Made by a program: the position numbers and the translations under genes. Of a stretch of DNA of 64,000 nucleotides, positions 10,701-19,429 are shown piece after piece. How positions within the stretch are numbered: the first letter of the stretch is position 1; every line of letters begins with the position of its first letter. Under the pieces are notes generated by a model, which made no database searches, was not told where the DNA came from, and saw nothing but the letters and a program-made list of their open reading frames with translations. This DNA is from Alphaproteobacteria bacterium (lineage in GTDB: Bacteria; Myxococcota_A; UBA796; CAJQPC01): the NCBI GenBank assembly GCA_020632795.1, contig JACKEV010000007.1:682001-746000 (forward strand), read 5' to 3'.

Positions 10701-10873
10701 GCGGCTCCGGCCTGGGCGAGCTGGTCACCTGGCTCGTGGGCAGCCAGTTCCGCCCGGCGGCCCCCGACTGGGCAGGGGCCACGGTGGGCTACACCCTGCT
10801 GGTGGGCGAGGACCTCGACGAGGACGTGCTCGACCTGTTCGCGCACCCGCCGCGGGCGGTGGTGGGGGAGTGA
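7739..10873 (+). CDS. Large lipoprotein: Asp-box propeller plus GH57/38-like barrel domain
   Basis: The 1044-residue protein begins with a lipoprotein signal (LLAAC, Cys15). Residues about 25-330 form a BNR/VPS10-type propeller with three Asp-boxes (SADGGAAW near 96, SEDGGGTW near 146, SDDGGASW near 203). From about 330 a second domain begins with FHTNLYHSYRGDT and a DWDIENAF segment. It looks like the N-terminal alpha/beta barrel of GH57/GH38-type glycosidases, which begin in a similar way with conserved His and Asp. The C-terminal third (from about 700) is beta-rich, as in the sandwich domains of GH38 enzymes. A carbohydrate-active role on the cell surface is inference; the glycosidase family is not certain. 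Confidence 0.6.
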   Translation: MRSRSLWILLLLAACKGDDGSPAPDLRWTSDAAVAGTGRALAALDGGWLAASDQGLFNADGPVAAEGLPEGALVFLDGVGGDAALAWVQGEGLYRSADGGAAWAAVSSPTSAFSALLNPRGLVAPRRTAVGEGALWMAAVGGLFISEDGGGTWAGVDLSDTGDFNLLFTDVAVRDDRVVAVAQLADSVLPADFSGLLSGTVFSSDDGGASWDALGGDLPASALMGAEILPDGRACVAALDGGLFCEEGDGWAAMGGPVDAVALERLSDGSLAVASGTRGLWRCDPDGWTWSEAGPVADLEGGVALGTDGRVHTLEEGTGDAAPAPGGGTVHVALSFHTNLYHSYRGDTNDDDGYGQDIRVIRRILDWLDAHPEARADWDIENAFSLDGWLASDAPDISQRVAARVAAGTDDVRIMSWNNGAMASETRPEFDASVVRAQESYRAAFSETVPGVQPQECMFTPDHIGWYRDHGVDWITLFYSATAFTALRQDVDLPPEAWYDPVTLRDPQTDATMTWVPAYHHGDVLDHGGLSAWASQISASRSDDALLLIHFDADAESWENFDRELDALAEQVASGQVVFTTIQDYLDDHAPTHSVDLLGDVADGNGDGFQSWAGKDFNQRLAAALFASRRDAALAMFLAGDIPEVGALTEQALTPRLLGLSTTHFGLAAPYLADDRVARAWDFADEARALSTAALDAALRETGPGPGELWLVNDRDSAGPALVEVKLDVPKDDWQGVDAFALFDASGTELPVEVGILGLDDDATHLRLRFVAEVDALSVTTLTWSPGAAGSRVEGGLSEDDVPQIEALRTPFTECAGEAAFFESEGAVAPELGPRGVRASAGLPGSLPFCDADGQLTLTRSTWAGLPGAVLRVDATMGAAGDADDAESVALSPLGCPGTVETVRWQTFGGTIRERPSRPGVDSWSGQAVDGWMALGCADGSAVQVAHRVSERSALAQAPLRERDGQGFIAPLGTLWTADPWHDGRVTGGSGLGELVTWLVGSQFRPAAPDWAGATVGYTLLVGEDLDEDVLDLFAHPPRAVVGE

Positions 10874-10874
10874 A

Positions 10875-11684
10875 TCAGCCCAGGTACTCCCGGAGGCGTA
10901 CCGAGATGGGGTGTCCGAGGACCAGCGGACGATGAGCCTCATGGTCCAGCATCTGACGCAGGAGGAACTCTCCCCAACCATCCTTGTTGGTGCGTAGATC
11001 CCCGGGGACGCGCTTCACGGCAGTGAGCCTGGGGCGAACGCCCCTCGCAGCGCGCACAGCCGGCGCCAGCACCTCGGTGTCGGGTCGGAGCGTGGCGCCA
11101 ACTCCCCAGCCCGGGGTGGGCCAACCGCGAGGGCGAGTCTTCAGACCAAGGGCGTCTCGGATCGCGTGCTCATCCAGGGTCAGCAGGGCTTCGAACATGG
11201 GCTCCATGCACAGGGCAAGAACTTCCTGTTGCGACAATCGAGTGGGCTCGGGGCGGTCGCCAGGGGTGGATCTGCTGGTCAGCTCGGCGTGTCGTCGCGC
11301 GGCCTTCTGCCGCCAAGGCTCAGGCAGCGCTTCGGAGGCGCCGAGCAGGCGGAACAGGTCGAGGGTCTCCTGCCAACGGCAGTAGTGCCCGGTGCTGTTC
11401 CAGTCCGGGACGAGATCCCAGGCGACCACGGCCGCGTCGAACGGCGTCGATCTCAGGGTTCGGGTCATGAGCTGGTCGAGGCCCTCCGACGCCCCGCTCA
11501 TCTTCGGGTTGGCCGGGTCCATCGCTACGAGGTGCTTCTTGGAGATCGGGATGATCAGATGAAAGGCGGAGAGCCCGAGGGACTCGGCGAGGGCCTGCCA
11601 GATGGCCACCAGTGGCCGCTCGCCGCGGGTGGGCGGGGGCGTGTGGCTTCCTTCGACGAACAGCGCGACCCGCAGCGGCGTCAT
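10875..11684 (-). CDS. TOPRIM-like partner of the adjacent ABC ATPase (RloB/DUF4276-like)
   Basis: The 269-residue protein opens with a beta strand ending in FVEGSHT (Glu11), and about 80 residues later has a strand followed by WDLVPDW (Asp90 and Asp94). A Glu after strand one and paired acidic residues after a later strand is the TOPRIM signature seen in OLD nucleases, RloB and DUF4276 proteins. Its ATG overlaps the stop of the upstream ATPase gene by four bases, so the two are translationally coupled. ATPase/TOPRIM pairs are recurrent in phage defence and DNA metabolism. The family assignment rests on this motif layout and the partner gene; no close family was recognised. Confidence 0.5.
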   Translation of the reverse strand: MTPLRVALFVEGSHTPPPTRGERPLVAIWQALAESLGLSAFHLIIPISKKHLVAMDPANPKMSGASEGLDQLMTRTLRSTPFDAAVVAWDLVPDWNSTGHYCRWQETLDLFRLLGASEALPEPWRQKAARRHAELTSRSTPGDRPEPTRLSQQEVLALCMEPMFEALLTLDEHAIRDALGLKTRPRGWPTPGWGVGATLRPDTEVLAPAVRAARGVRPRLTAVKRVPGDLRTNKDGWGEFLLRQMLDHEAHRPLVLGHPISVRLREYLG

Positions 11685-12883
11685 TGGATTTCGTTGACGT
11701 AGCGCGTGCCGGCCGGGACATTGGGCGCGTAGGCCTGGATCTCCGGGCGGTCGATGAAGCGCTCATAGCGGGTGTCACCATCCACCCGTCGTACCTGGAT
11801 GATGGACTCCATCGGCACGTCGTCGAGGAGCCAGGGTGAGTGGGTGGTGAGCACCACCTGGACGCCCCGGTCGGCGGCGGACCGAAGGTGGCGCAGGACA
11901 TGGCGTACGGTCCAGGGGTCCAGGCCGTTCTCGATCTCCTCGATGCAGAGCAGCGTCGGCGCGGGCTCCCGGACCAGCAGGGCGAGGATGGCGGTGATGC
12001 GTCGGGTCCCTTCGGAGAGCATCCAGGCTGGGATGGGGAAGCGCTTGCGGCCGGAGCGCCCGCGGTGGGGCATCTGCTCCAGGAGGCTGTAGTTCACCCG
12101 GGTGTCCCGCCCGGACGCCGACCTGGACACGCTGACGCCATGGAAACCAGGGAGGATGGTTCGGATGGCGTCCACCAGCTCTTCGCGCTGGTCGTCGTTC
12201 AGCTCGTTGAGCAGCGCGGGCAGGGTCTGCCCCTCCTCGTCCAGGATGGGCTCGAAGGAGCGTCGCTTCGCCGGGGAGCCCGCCGCGAGCCGGTTGGGAC
12301 TCAACCTCAGGAAGACCGCGCGCTCCCAGAAGGCCTGGAGCGCACCGAGGCCATCCGTGTGGTCCGGCGCGTCGATGTCGCCGACCTTGGAGAGGGCCAA
12401 CCGGTCGGGCTCCCTGCTGGAGAAGACCCCGGGGTCCCCGGCCTTGGGGTTGACGCCGAGCAGCCGGACGGTACCGTCACCCATGGTGATGAAGCGACGG
12501 GTCCGGTTTCCACTGCTGTTGAGGGTCTCCAACTCCTCCTCGGTGACGACGGGCAGGCCGTCGCGCTCCTCCACCTGGAGACGGTAGGACCACTCGGGGA
12601 GCCCTGTCTCCGCGCCGAACTTGAGCGAGAGCACGAAGTGAGGCTTCTTGCTCTGCGAGCGCAGGTTCAGCAGGTCGCGCACGCCGTAGTAGCGCTCGCT
12701 CGCCTCCCGCGCGTCTCGACGCAGGGAGGTGTCCAGCCACTGGAGCGCCTCCAGCATGGTGCTCTTGCCGCTTCCGTTGCGCCCGATGACCACGTTGAAG
12801 GCGTCCAGCGCGACAGGGTCGGGCTTGAACGCCGCCTTGAAGTACCGAAGCTTGACCTCTCTCAGGATGAGGGGGTCGGTCAT
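11681..12883 (-). CDS. AAA_21/OLD-like ABC-type ATPase (RloA-like)
   Basis: The 400-residue protein has all SMC/RecF-style ABC motifs: Walker A GRNGSGKST at 34-42, signature LSEGT at 289-293, Walker B ending in the EE pair at 315-316, and switch His in TTHSP (348). The N terminus (REVKLRYFKAAF) is the usual RecF/OLD strand. There is no TOPRIM domain in this protein; it is supplied by the following gene. Together they resemble RloAB-type and other ATPase-nuclease defence pairs. A good GGGAGG lies six bases upstream of the ATG. The pair is flanked by unrelated single-copy genes, as expected for a small acquired module, although its composition matches the surroundings. Confidence 0.8.
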   Translation of the reverse strand: MTDPLILREVKLRYFKAAFKPDPVALDAFNVVIGRNGSGKSTMLEALQWLDTSLRRDAREASERYYGVRDLLNLRSQSKKPHFVLSLKFGAETGLPEWSYRLQVEERDGLPVVTEEELETLNSSGNRTRRFITMGDGTVRLLGVNPKAGDPGVFSSREPDRLALSKVGDIDAPDHTDGLGALQAFWERAVFLRLSPNRLAAGSPAKRRSFEPILDEEGQTLPALLNELNDDQREELVDAIRTILPGFHGVSVSRSASGRDTRVNYSLLEQMPHRGRSGRKRFPIPAWMLSEGTRRITAILALLVREPAPTLLCIEEIENGLDPWTVRHVLRHLRSAADRGVQVVLTTHSPWLLDDVPMESIIQVRRVDGDTRYERFIDRPEIQAYAPNVPAGTRYVNEIQ

Positions 12884-12928
12884 GGGCTGCCTCCCGCGAC
12901 GGGGCGGCCAGTCTATCGCGCGACCCCC

Positions 12929-14128
12929 CTACATGCGACCGCGCAGCATCCCGTTCCAGTACATCTCCGGCAGCGCATACGCCTTCAACGCATACATCGA
13001 ATAGCGCTCCTGCCCCTGGTCAAAAGGGAAGCTCTCGGCGGGCTGGTTGTCGTAGTCGAACTCCGCCAGGATGAGCTTGCCGTAGCCGGTGACCAGCGGG
13101 CAGGAGGTGTAGCCGTCGTACCGGGCGGTCAGGGGCCGGCCGGCGCGCAGGCTCAGCAGGTTCTCCACCAGGGCGGGGGCCTGCTTGCGGATGGCAGCCC
13201 CGGTCTTCGAGGTCGGCAGGTTGGAGCAGTCCCCCAGGGAGAAGACCTCGGGGTGGCGCTTGTGCTGGAGGGTGTACTTGTCCACGTCCACCCAGCCGCC
13301 GGCGTCCGCCAGCGGGCCGCCCTGGATGAAGTCCGGCGGGCCCATCGGGGGCGTGACGTGGATGAGGTCGTAGGGCAGCACCACCTGCCCGCCGCCGCCC
13401 AACTGCTCGAACACCGCCTCCTTCCGGGCGGGCCGCAGCTCCACCAGGTTGGTGTTGAACCGGGTCTCGATGCCCTTGCGCTCCACCACCCGGGCCAGGG
13501 CGTCGGCGTACTTCTTCACCGAGAAGAGGCCGGCGCCGCCCTTGGCGAAGGTGATGGAGGCGCCGTCGCGCACGCCCTGGCGGCGGAAGGCGTCGTCGGC
13601 CAGGAACATGATCTTCATCGGCGCGCCGCCGCACTTGATCGGCGTGGCGGGGTGGGTGAACAGCGCCTTGCCCCCCTTGGGGAAGGCCTGGATGGCGGCC
13701 CAGGTCGCCTCGACCGTGTCGAAGCTGTAGTTGCTGACCACGCCGCTGCCGGCCTTGCCCACGGCCTCCTTGAGCCCCGGGATGCCGTCCCACAGGATGC
13801 GGATGCCCGCGGCGACCACGAGCTGATCGTAGGTGATCGCCTCGCCGCTCCGGAGCAGCACCGCCCGGTTCTCGGGGTCGAAGCCCGCGGCCGCGTCGCG
13901 GATCCAGGAGGCGCCGGGCGGGATGTAGTCGGCCTCGTCGCGGAGCGAGATGGACCGGTCGAACACCCCGCCGCCCACCAGGGTCCAGATCGGCTGGTAG
14001 AAGTGGCGCTCCGACGGCTCGATGATCGCGATGGAGTCGGGGGCCTCGGGAGAGGCGGCCAGGCGGGACGCGACGGTGAGCCCGGCGGTGCCGCCGCCGA
14101 CGATGACGACCTCGAAGTGCTGGGACAT
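12929..14128 (-). CDS. sqr: Sulfide:quinone oxidoreductase
   Basis: It oxidises sulfide to persulfide/polysulfide and passes electrons to membrane quinone. The 399-residue flavoprotein has the FAD motif GGGTAG at 11-16 and the catalytic cysteines in the setting of the mitochondrial-type enzyme: C166 in PIKCGGAP and C343 in YTSCPLVTGYG, followed by an ILAEFDYD block and a C-terminal amphipathic segment ending in MYWNGMLRGRM. A second FAD contact is GDCSNLPTSKT at 299-309. The start is supported by GGAG before the ATG; the open frame extends far upstream but that part is antisense to other features. It is co-transcribed with the DUF1641 gene and divergent from a FisR-like regulator. Confidence 0.93.
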   Translation of the reverse strand: MSQHFEVVIVGGGTAGLTVASRLAASPEAPDSIAIIEPSERHFYQPIWTLVGGGVFDRSISLRDEADYIPPGASWIRDAAAGFDPENRAVLLRSGEAITYDQLVVAAGIRILWDGIPGLKEAVGKAGSGVVSNYSFDTVEATWAAIQAFPKGGKALFTHPATPIKCGGAPMKIMFLADDAFRRQGVRDGASITFAKGGAGLFSVKKYADALARVVERKGIETRFNTNLVELRPARKEAVFEQLGGGGQVVLPYDLIHVTPPMGPPDFIQGGPLADAGGWVDVDKYTLQHKRHPEVFSLGDCSNLPTSKTGAAIRKQAPALVENLLSLRAGRPLTARYDGYTSCPLVTGYGKLILAEFDYDNQPAESFPFDQGQERYSMYALKAYALPEMYWNGMLRGRM

Positions 14129-14139
14129 GGTCTCTCCGG

Positions 14140-14835
14140 TCAGGGGGTGGGTTGGGCGAGGATGGTGCCGAAGCGGCGGGCGAAGTGGACGCCGAAAGCG
14201 ACCGCGCGACCGACGTCCCGGTCGCTGAGGGCGCGGAGCAGGGCGAAGGGACCCAGCGGCGTGACCTCCTGGGCGCGGGTCGTGGCCAGGGCCTCCCCGG
14301 CGTGGCCGACGACCTCGACCGCCTGGGCCTCCAGCACGCCGGACTCCAGGAGCGCGCGCAGCACCCGCTCGATGTCCTCGCCGCGCTCCAGGATCGCGTT
14401 GACCAGCTCCAGCATGGCCGGGCGGGTCAGGGCCTCGGCGGCCTGGTTGAGCATGCGGACCCGCTCGTCCAGGTCCACGCCCCGGTCCACGAGGCCCCCC
14501 AGCACGCCGTCGAGGGTGTCCGCCGCCATCGCGACCGCGGCGGGGAGCTGCGCGGCGAGGTCGAGGGCCTGCTCGAGCTGGGCGGCGACCTCGGGGCGGG
14601 TGAGGCGCTCGACGAGGCGGAGGCCGGCGGCCATGCGCGCGTCGACGTCGACGCCGCTGGCCTGGGCCTGAGCGACGTGGTGATCGACGGCGTCGGTGAC
14701 CATCGCGACCGCGGCAGGGCCGTGCGCCGCGAGGGGGGCGAGCCCGTCGAGGCGCCGCTCGAGGGTGGTCATGCGCTGGTCGAGGGACTCCAGCAGCGCC
14801 AGGATCCGAAGGTTGGTGGCCTCGTCTTCGTGCAT
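14140..14835 (-). CDS. DUF1641 family protein
   Basis: The 231-residue, mostly helical soluble protein carries two similar helical blocks, each with an RLTRPE/LTRPAM core (about residues 80-110 and 137-165). Length and composition fit DUF1641, a family often encoded next to sulfide:quinone oxidoreductases and formate dehydrogenases. Its biochemical role is unknown; an accessory function for Sqr is plausible from position. AGGAG lies five bases before the ATG. It is the first gene downstream of the sigma-54 promoter and is followed by sqr after 11 bp. Confidence 0.75.
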   Translation of the reverse strand: MHEDEATNLRILALLESLDQRMTTLERRLDGLAPLAAHGPAAVAMVTDAVDHHVAQAQASGVDVDARMAAGLRLVERLTRPEVAAQLEQALDLAAQLPAAVAMAADTLDGVLGGLVDRGVDLDERVRMLNQAAEALTRPAMLELVNAILERGEDIERVLRALLESGVLEAQAVEVVGHAGEALATTRAQEVTPLGPFALLRALSDRDVGRAVAFGVHFARRFGTILAQPTP

Positions 14836-15021
14836 GGGGGCTCCTGTGCCAGGGGAGGGGCCGTGGGGTGGGGGAAGGGCCGGGGAAGGGGAGAGGGCTC
14901 CAGGCCCAGCAGGCGCGCGCAAGGGGAGCGTCGGGCGGCCGTGCCACCCTTGAGTCCCAGCACACGCGGCCCTCGAGCGCGGACTGGCCTGGAGCCATCG
15001 AAGGGGTCGACCCCACACAAA

Positions 15022-15036
15022 GCAAGGGGCGTGCCA
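15022..15036 (-). promoter_or_regulatory. Sigma-54 (-24/-12) promoter for the DUF1641-sqr operon
   Basis: Read leftward the site is TGGCAC-N5-TTGC, a perfect match to the RpoN core. The predicted start is near 15010, giving a leader of about 175 nt. It lies between the operon and the divergent sigma-54 activator gene, exactly where the target promoter of that activator is expected. Confidence 0.85.
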
Positions 15037-15089
15037 GGTGAGAGACCCCCTGAGGACAGCGCTTTGGGGCCGCAGGAGCCTCAGGATGA

Positions 15090-15103
15090 TGTCAGGAATG
15101 ACA
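15090..15103. promoter_or_regulatory. Distal-type enhancer palindrome 1 for the FisR-like activator
   Basis: TGTCA-GGAA-TGACA, a perfect inverted repeat. Its centre is about 67 bp upstream of the sigma-54 promoter centre and exactly 30 bp from the second palindrome, i.e. near three helical turns, as expected for cooperative activator dimers. Confidence 0.65.
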
Positions 15104-15119
15104 CTCAGTTGCGAGAAAG

Positions 15120-15133
15120 TGCCAGAAATGGCA
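15120..15133. promoter_or_regulatory. Enhancer palindrome 2, overlapping the regulator's own leader
   Basis: TGCCA-GAAA-TGGCA, with the same half-site spacing as the first palindrome. It ends ten bases before the regulator's ATG, so binding here could also repress the regulator's own gene. Confidence 0.65.
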
Positions 15134-15143
15134 TTCTTCGTTC

Positions 15144-16445
<1,302 letters not shown>

Positions 16446-16490
16446 GCGCGCGTGACGCCCGTCGGTGACCTCCCCAACTCGGAGGTCTCC

Positions 16491-17699
16491 GTGCTGCTGC
16501 TCGCTCTGTCCCTGCCCGCCCACGGGTTCTGCGGCACCTACGTCGGCCCGGCCGACGCGACGCTGCGGAACCACGCCACCCAGGTCATCGTGGCCCGGGA
16601 CGCGCCCTGGACCACCCTGACCCTGGCCGCGGATGTGCAGGGGGACGCCGCGGACTTCGCGGTGCTGATCCCGGTGCCGGCGAGCCTCGGGCCCGAGGAC
16701 GTGCGGGAGGCGGACCCGGGCCTCTTCGCCGTCCTCGACGCCTGGAGCGCGCCCCGGGAGGTGGCCTACTCCTGCCCCGGCGACGACTCCCTGGGCCTGG
16801 GCCTGACCGCCTCGGACGCCACCGGCGGGGCCCCCGTGGCCGGCGACGCCTGGGGGGTCACCACCGAGGCGGCCTTCGCCACCGCCCACTACGCCCTTCG
16901 CCTGCTGGACGCCGAGGGCGCCGAGGGGCTCATGGCCTGGCTCGACGCCGAGGGCTTCGCGGTCCCGCCCGCCAGCGCGCCGGTCCTCGCTGGGGAGATC
17001 GAGGCGGGGCGGCGCTTCCTGGTGGGGCGCCTGCGCCTGGACGCCCCCCCGGTCGCCGCCGCGACCCTGCCCCCGCTCCAGCTCACCCTCTGCGAGGACG
17101 CCTGGAGCCTGCCCGTGCAGCTCGGCGCCACGGTCGCCGCCGGCCAGCAGGAGCTGATCCTCTACGCGATCACCCGACCTGAGGTGGGCCGGGTCGGCGT
17201 CGTCAACCTGCCCGAGCGCGTGGTGGAGGACGAGTGCATGGTCCCCCGCGGCGAGACCGCCGAGGGCTGGTACGCCGCCGAGCTGGACCGGGCCTTCGCT
17301 GAGGGCGGGGGCTGGCTCACAGAGTACGCCTGGTCCTCCGGCAAGTGCGACCCCTGCGCGGGGGAGCCCCCGGACCCGGCGGTGCTCGCGGCGGCGGGGG
17401 CGACCTGGGCCGACCCCTTCGTCACCCGGCTGCGCGTGCGCCTCTCCCCCCATGAGGCCGACCAGCCTCTGGCGCTCTACGGCGGGGGCGGCGGGTGGAC
17501 CGACCAGATCCGCTACATCCAGTGGGACTGGGCGATGGAGCAGTCCTTCCCGGTCTGCGGCGGCGACCCGCTGGTGCTGCCGGGCTCCTGCGAGCAGGCC
17601 GAGGCGCTGGGCTGCGCCTCGGCGCCGACGGGGGCGTGGTGGCTGCTGGGGCTCGTCGCCCTCACGGGCCGCCGGAGAGGTCGGCTGTGTGAACGATGA
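16491..17699 (+). CDS. DUF2330 protein with MYXO-CTERM-like sorting tail
   Basis: The 402-residue exported protein starts at a GTG with GGAGG five bases upstream, giving a short signal peptide ending before FCGTYVG. DUF2330 features follow: the FCG..VG opening, a HATQVIVARD segment, and a FAVLIPVP strand near residue 60. The C terminus is a short hydrophobic helix (WWLLGLVAL) followed by an RRRGR cluster, the architecture of MYXO-CTERM and related sorting tags. The protein is probably anchored or processed at the outer surface; its role is unknown. It overlaps the convergent DUF4423 gene by 38 bp at the 3' ends. Confidence 0.8.
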   Translation: MLLLALSLPAHGFCGTYVGPADATLRNHATQVIVARDAPWTTLTLAADVQGDAADFAVLIPVPASLGPEDVREADPGLFAVLDAWSAPREVAYSCPGDDSLGLGLTASDATGGAPVAGDAWGVTTEAAFATAHYALRLLDAEGAEGLMAWLDAEGFAVPPASAPVLAGEIEAGRRFLVGRLRLDAPPVAAATLPPLQLTLCEDAWSLPVQLGATVAAGQQELILYAITRPEVGRVGVVNLPERVVEDECMVPRGETAEGWYAAELDRAFAEGGGWLTEYAWSSGKCDPCAGEPPDPAVLAAAGATWADPFVTRLRVRLSPHEADQPLALYGGGGGWTDQIRYIQWDWAMEQSFPVCGGDPLVLPGSCEQAEALGCASAPTGAWWLLGLVALTGRRRGRLCER

Positions 17700-18618
17700 C
17701 CAGCCCCACGACCTCGCTGGGGGTTGAGGCCGCCACCAGCGAGCGCAGCTCGCGGAAGAAGCGCCGCTGAAGCGCGCGGACCTGCTCCAGGTCGGCCTGG
17801 GACACCGCGATCACGTTCACGCTGGTGAGCACGCCCTCGGCGCCGGCCCGGGTTCGGTCCCGGGCGACGTCCATCCAGTGGGCCTTGAACCGGGCGAGGT
17901 CCTCGCGGCTGGTGCGCAGGTCCACGGAGAGCGCGCCGACCACCGCCCAGCGGTCGCCGTCGGGCACGATGACCCCGGCCTCGGCCATCGCGCTCAGGGC
18001 GGCGGCGACGGTGGGCGGATCGACCCCCAGCCGCGCGGCCAGCCAGGCGGCGTCGGGGCAGGGGGCCTGGCGGTAGAGGTCGGTCTCCAGCAGGGTGTAG
18101 AGGGCGGCGGACCAGGGCACGTCGAAGGCCAGGCGGCGGGTGGCCTGGGCGCGGCGCCACCGATCCGCCAGGGCGGGCACCTGGGCGACGGGCACGAAGG
18201 CGGCCACCCAGTCGGGGGCCCGGCCGGTGGCGGCGTCGAGCACCCGCAGCAGGTCCGGCAGGCGGGGCTGGGCCCGGCCGGTGAGCCAGCGGCTGATCTG
18301 GTGCCGGGAGAGGCCGCTGCGGGCGGCGAGGTCGGTGCGCGTGGTGTCGCCGACCAGCAGCGTCAGCCAGCGGGCGACGAACGCGCGGTCCTTGGGGTGG
18401 AAGGGCCCGACGTCCACCGGGTGGAAGCGCTGGAGCGCGGCGTCGACGTCCACCCCGACCCGGGCTGCGGCCCACAGCACCTCGCTGGCTGAAGGGAAGC
18501 GCCGCCCGGCCTCCCAGTCGGCCGCGACGTTGCTGCGCCGCCCCAGGCGCCGGGAGAAGGCCACCTGGGAGCGCCGGCCCCGCAGGGCGCGCAGCATCTG
18601 GCTCGCGGCGGTCTCCAT
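17662..18618 (-). CDS. XRE-like regulator with DUF4423 (TIGR02147) domain
   Basis: The 318-residue protein has two N-terminal helix-turn-helix units (about residues 1-55 and 85-125; the second reads DLAARSGLSRHQISRWLTG) and a C-terminal DUF4423 region with the typical WSAALYTLLE and late VIAVS..DLEQVR..QR.FFRE segments. Family members occur in multiple copies in Myxococcota and Fibrobacterota and are presumed transcription factors with unknown ligands. There is no good ribosome site before the ATG. The divergent lipoprotein gene starts 140 bp away across a region with inverted repeats and is a candidate target. Confidence 0.75.
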   Translation of the reverse strand: METAASQMLRALRGRRSQVAFSRRLGRRSNVAADWEAGRRFPSASEVLWAAARVGVDVDAALQRFHPVDVGPFHPKDRAFVARWLTLLVGDTTRTDLAARSGLSRHQISRWLTGRAQPRLPDLLRVLDAATGRAPDWVAAFVPVAQVPALADRWRRAQATRRLAFDVPWSAALYTLLETDLYRQAPCPDAAWLAARLGVDPPTVAAALSAMAEAGVIVPDGDRWAVVGALSVDLRTSREDLARFKAHWMDVARDRTRAGAEGVLTSVNVIAVSQADLEQVRALQRRFFRELRSLVAASTPSEVVGLVIVHTADLSGGP

Positions 18619-18692
18619 GGCGGAACTATATCAGAATCGCTCATCCATGCGTCGATCCGGGGGATGATTTGTGCGATTCCGGGTAAGAAGCC

Positions 18693-18704
18693 GCTGGATC
18701 CAGC
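18693..18704. promoter_or_regulatory. 12-bp perfect palindrome, candidate operator
   Basis: GCTGGATCCAGC lies between the divergent DUF4423 regulator and the lipoprotein gene. A second, looser inverted repeat, GAATCGC at 18634 and GCGATTC at 18673, lies nearby. Either could be a regulator site; short palindromes are common in GC-rich DNA, so this is weak. Confidence 0.3.
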
Positions 18705-18757
18705 CCGGATGCCGAGTCACACTGAGGATGTCAGGGACAGCGAACGAGGAGATCCCC

Positions 18758-19426
18758 ATGCGAAACACCGCCCTCGCCGTCAGCCTCGGCCTTTTCATCG
18801 CCTGCGACCCCAGCACCAAGAACCCCGGCAGCCAGATCGGCAGCGAGACCAGCGGCTGTCAGGTGCAGTCCGAGGAGCCCGTCACCGACCTCAGCGCGGT
18901 GGCCGACGGCTTCTCCATGAGCGCTCAGGAGGCCCTCGACGGCACCCTGGGGGACTTCGACGGCACGCTGACCCTGGAGGCCGGGGGCACCGAGGCCCTC
19001 GTCTTCGACCTCGCCCAGGCCGGGGACGTGGTGGTCCAGCGCATGGCCTGGGAGAGCGCTGGTGACATCGAGCCGGCTTTCGAGTGCGCCGACGTCTACG
19101 CCATCCCGGTCGCCCTCACCCTGCAGGCCGGCGCGCTGCTGGACGAGGTGCTCGACGCCACGGTCACCGTGGACACCGAGGGGCTGGGCGGGGTCTTCGT
19201 GAGCGTGGAGTACGACGCGCTGGTCGGCGACGCCGAGCCGAGCACCTTCGACCCGGCCACGATGGCCGAGGTCTGGCTGAACCTGGGCGCCGAGCGCGGC
19301 GAGGCCGGCTGGTCGGGCGAGCTGTCCTTCCTGGGCGAGAGCCACCCCCAGGGCAGCGGGGATGACGCGGCCATCTCCGCGACGAACGACCCCCTCGGGA
19401 GCTTCGAGGTGGCGGCGGCCGAGTAG
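18758..19426 (+). CDS. Small lipoprotein of unknown function
   Basis: The 222-residue protein has a lipoprotein signal with lipobox FIAC at about residue 16, a short polar linker, then a beta-rich domain with many acidic residues and few cysteines. No family is recognised. The ATG chosen follows GAGGAG at proper spacing; an upstream in-frame start would add a hydrophilic stretch before the signal peptide and is unlikely. It ends three bases from the convergent zinc-ribbon gene. Confidence 0.65.
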   Translation: MRNTALAVSLGLFIACDPSTKNPGSQIGSETSGCQVQSEEPVTDLSAVADGFSMSAQEALDGTLGDFDGTLTLEAGGTEALVFDLAQAGDVVVQRMAWESAGDIEPAFECADVYAIPVALTLQAGALLDEVLDATVTVDTEGLGGVFVSVEYDALVGDAEPSTFDPATMAEVWLNLGAERGEAGWSGELSFLGESHPQGSGDDAAISATNDPLGSFEVAAAE

Positions 19427-19429
19427 ACC

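Noticed and set aside
12929..15025. A 698-codon version of sulfide:quinone oxidoreductase with a long N-terminal extension
   Set aside because: The extension is Arg/Pro/Gly-rich shadow sequence across the DUF1641 gene. The ATG at 14128 has a ribosome site and begins the FAD domain.
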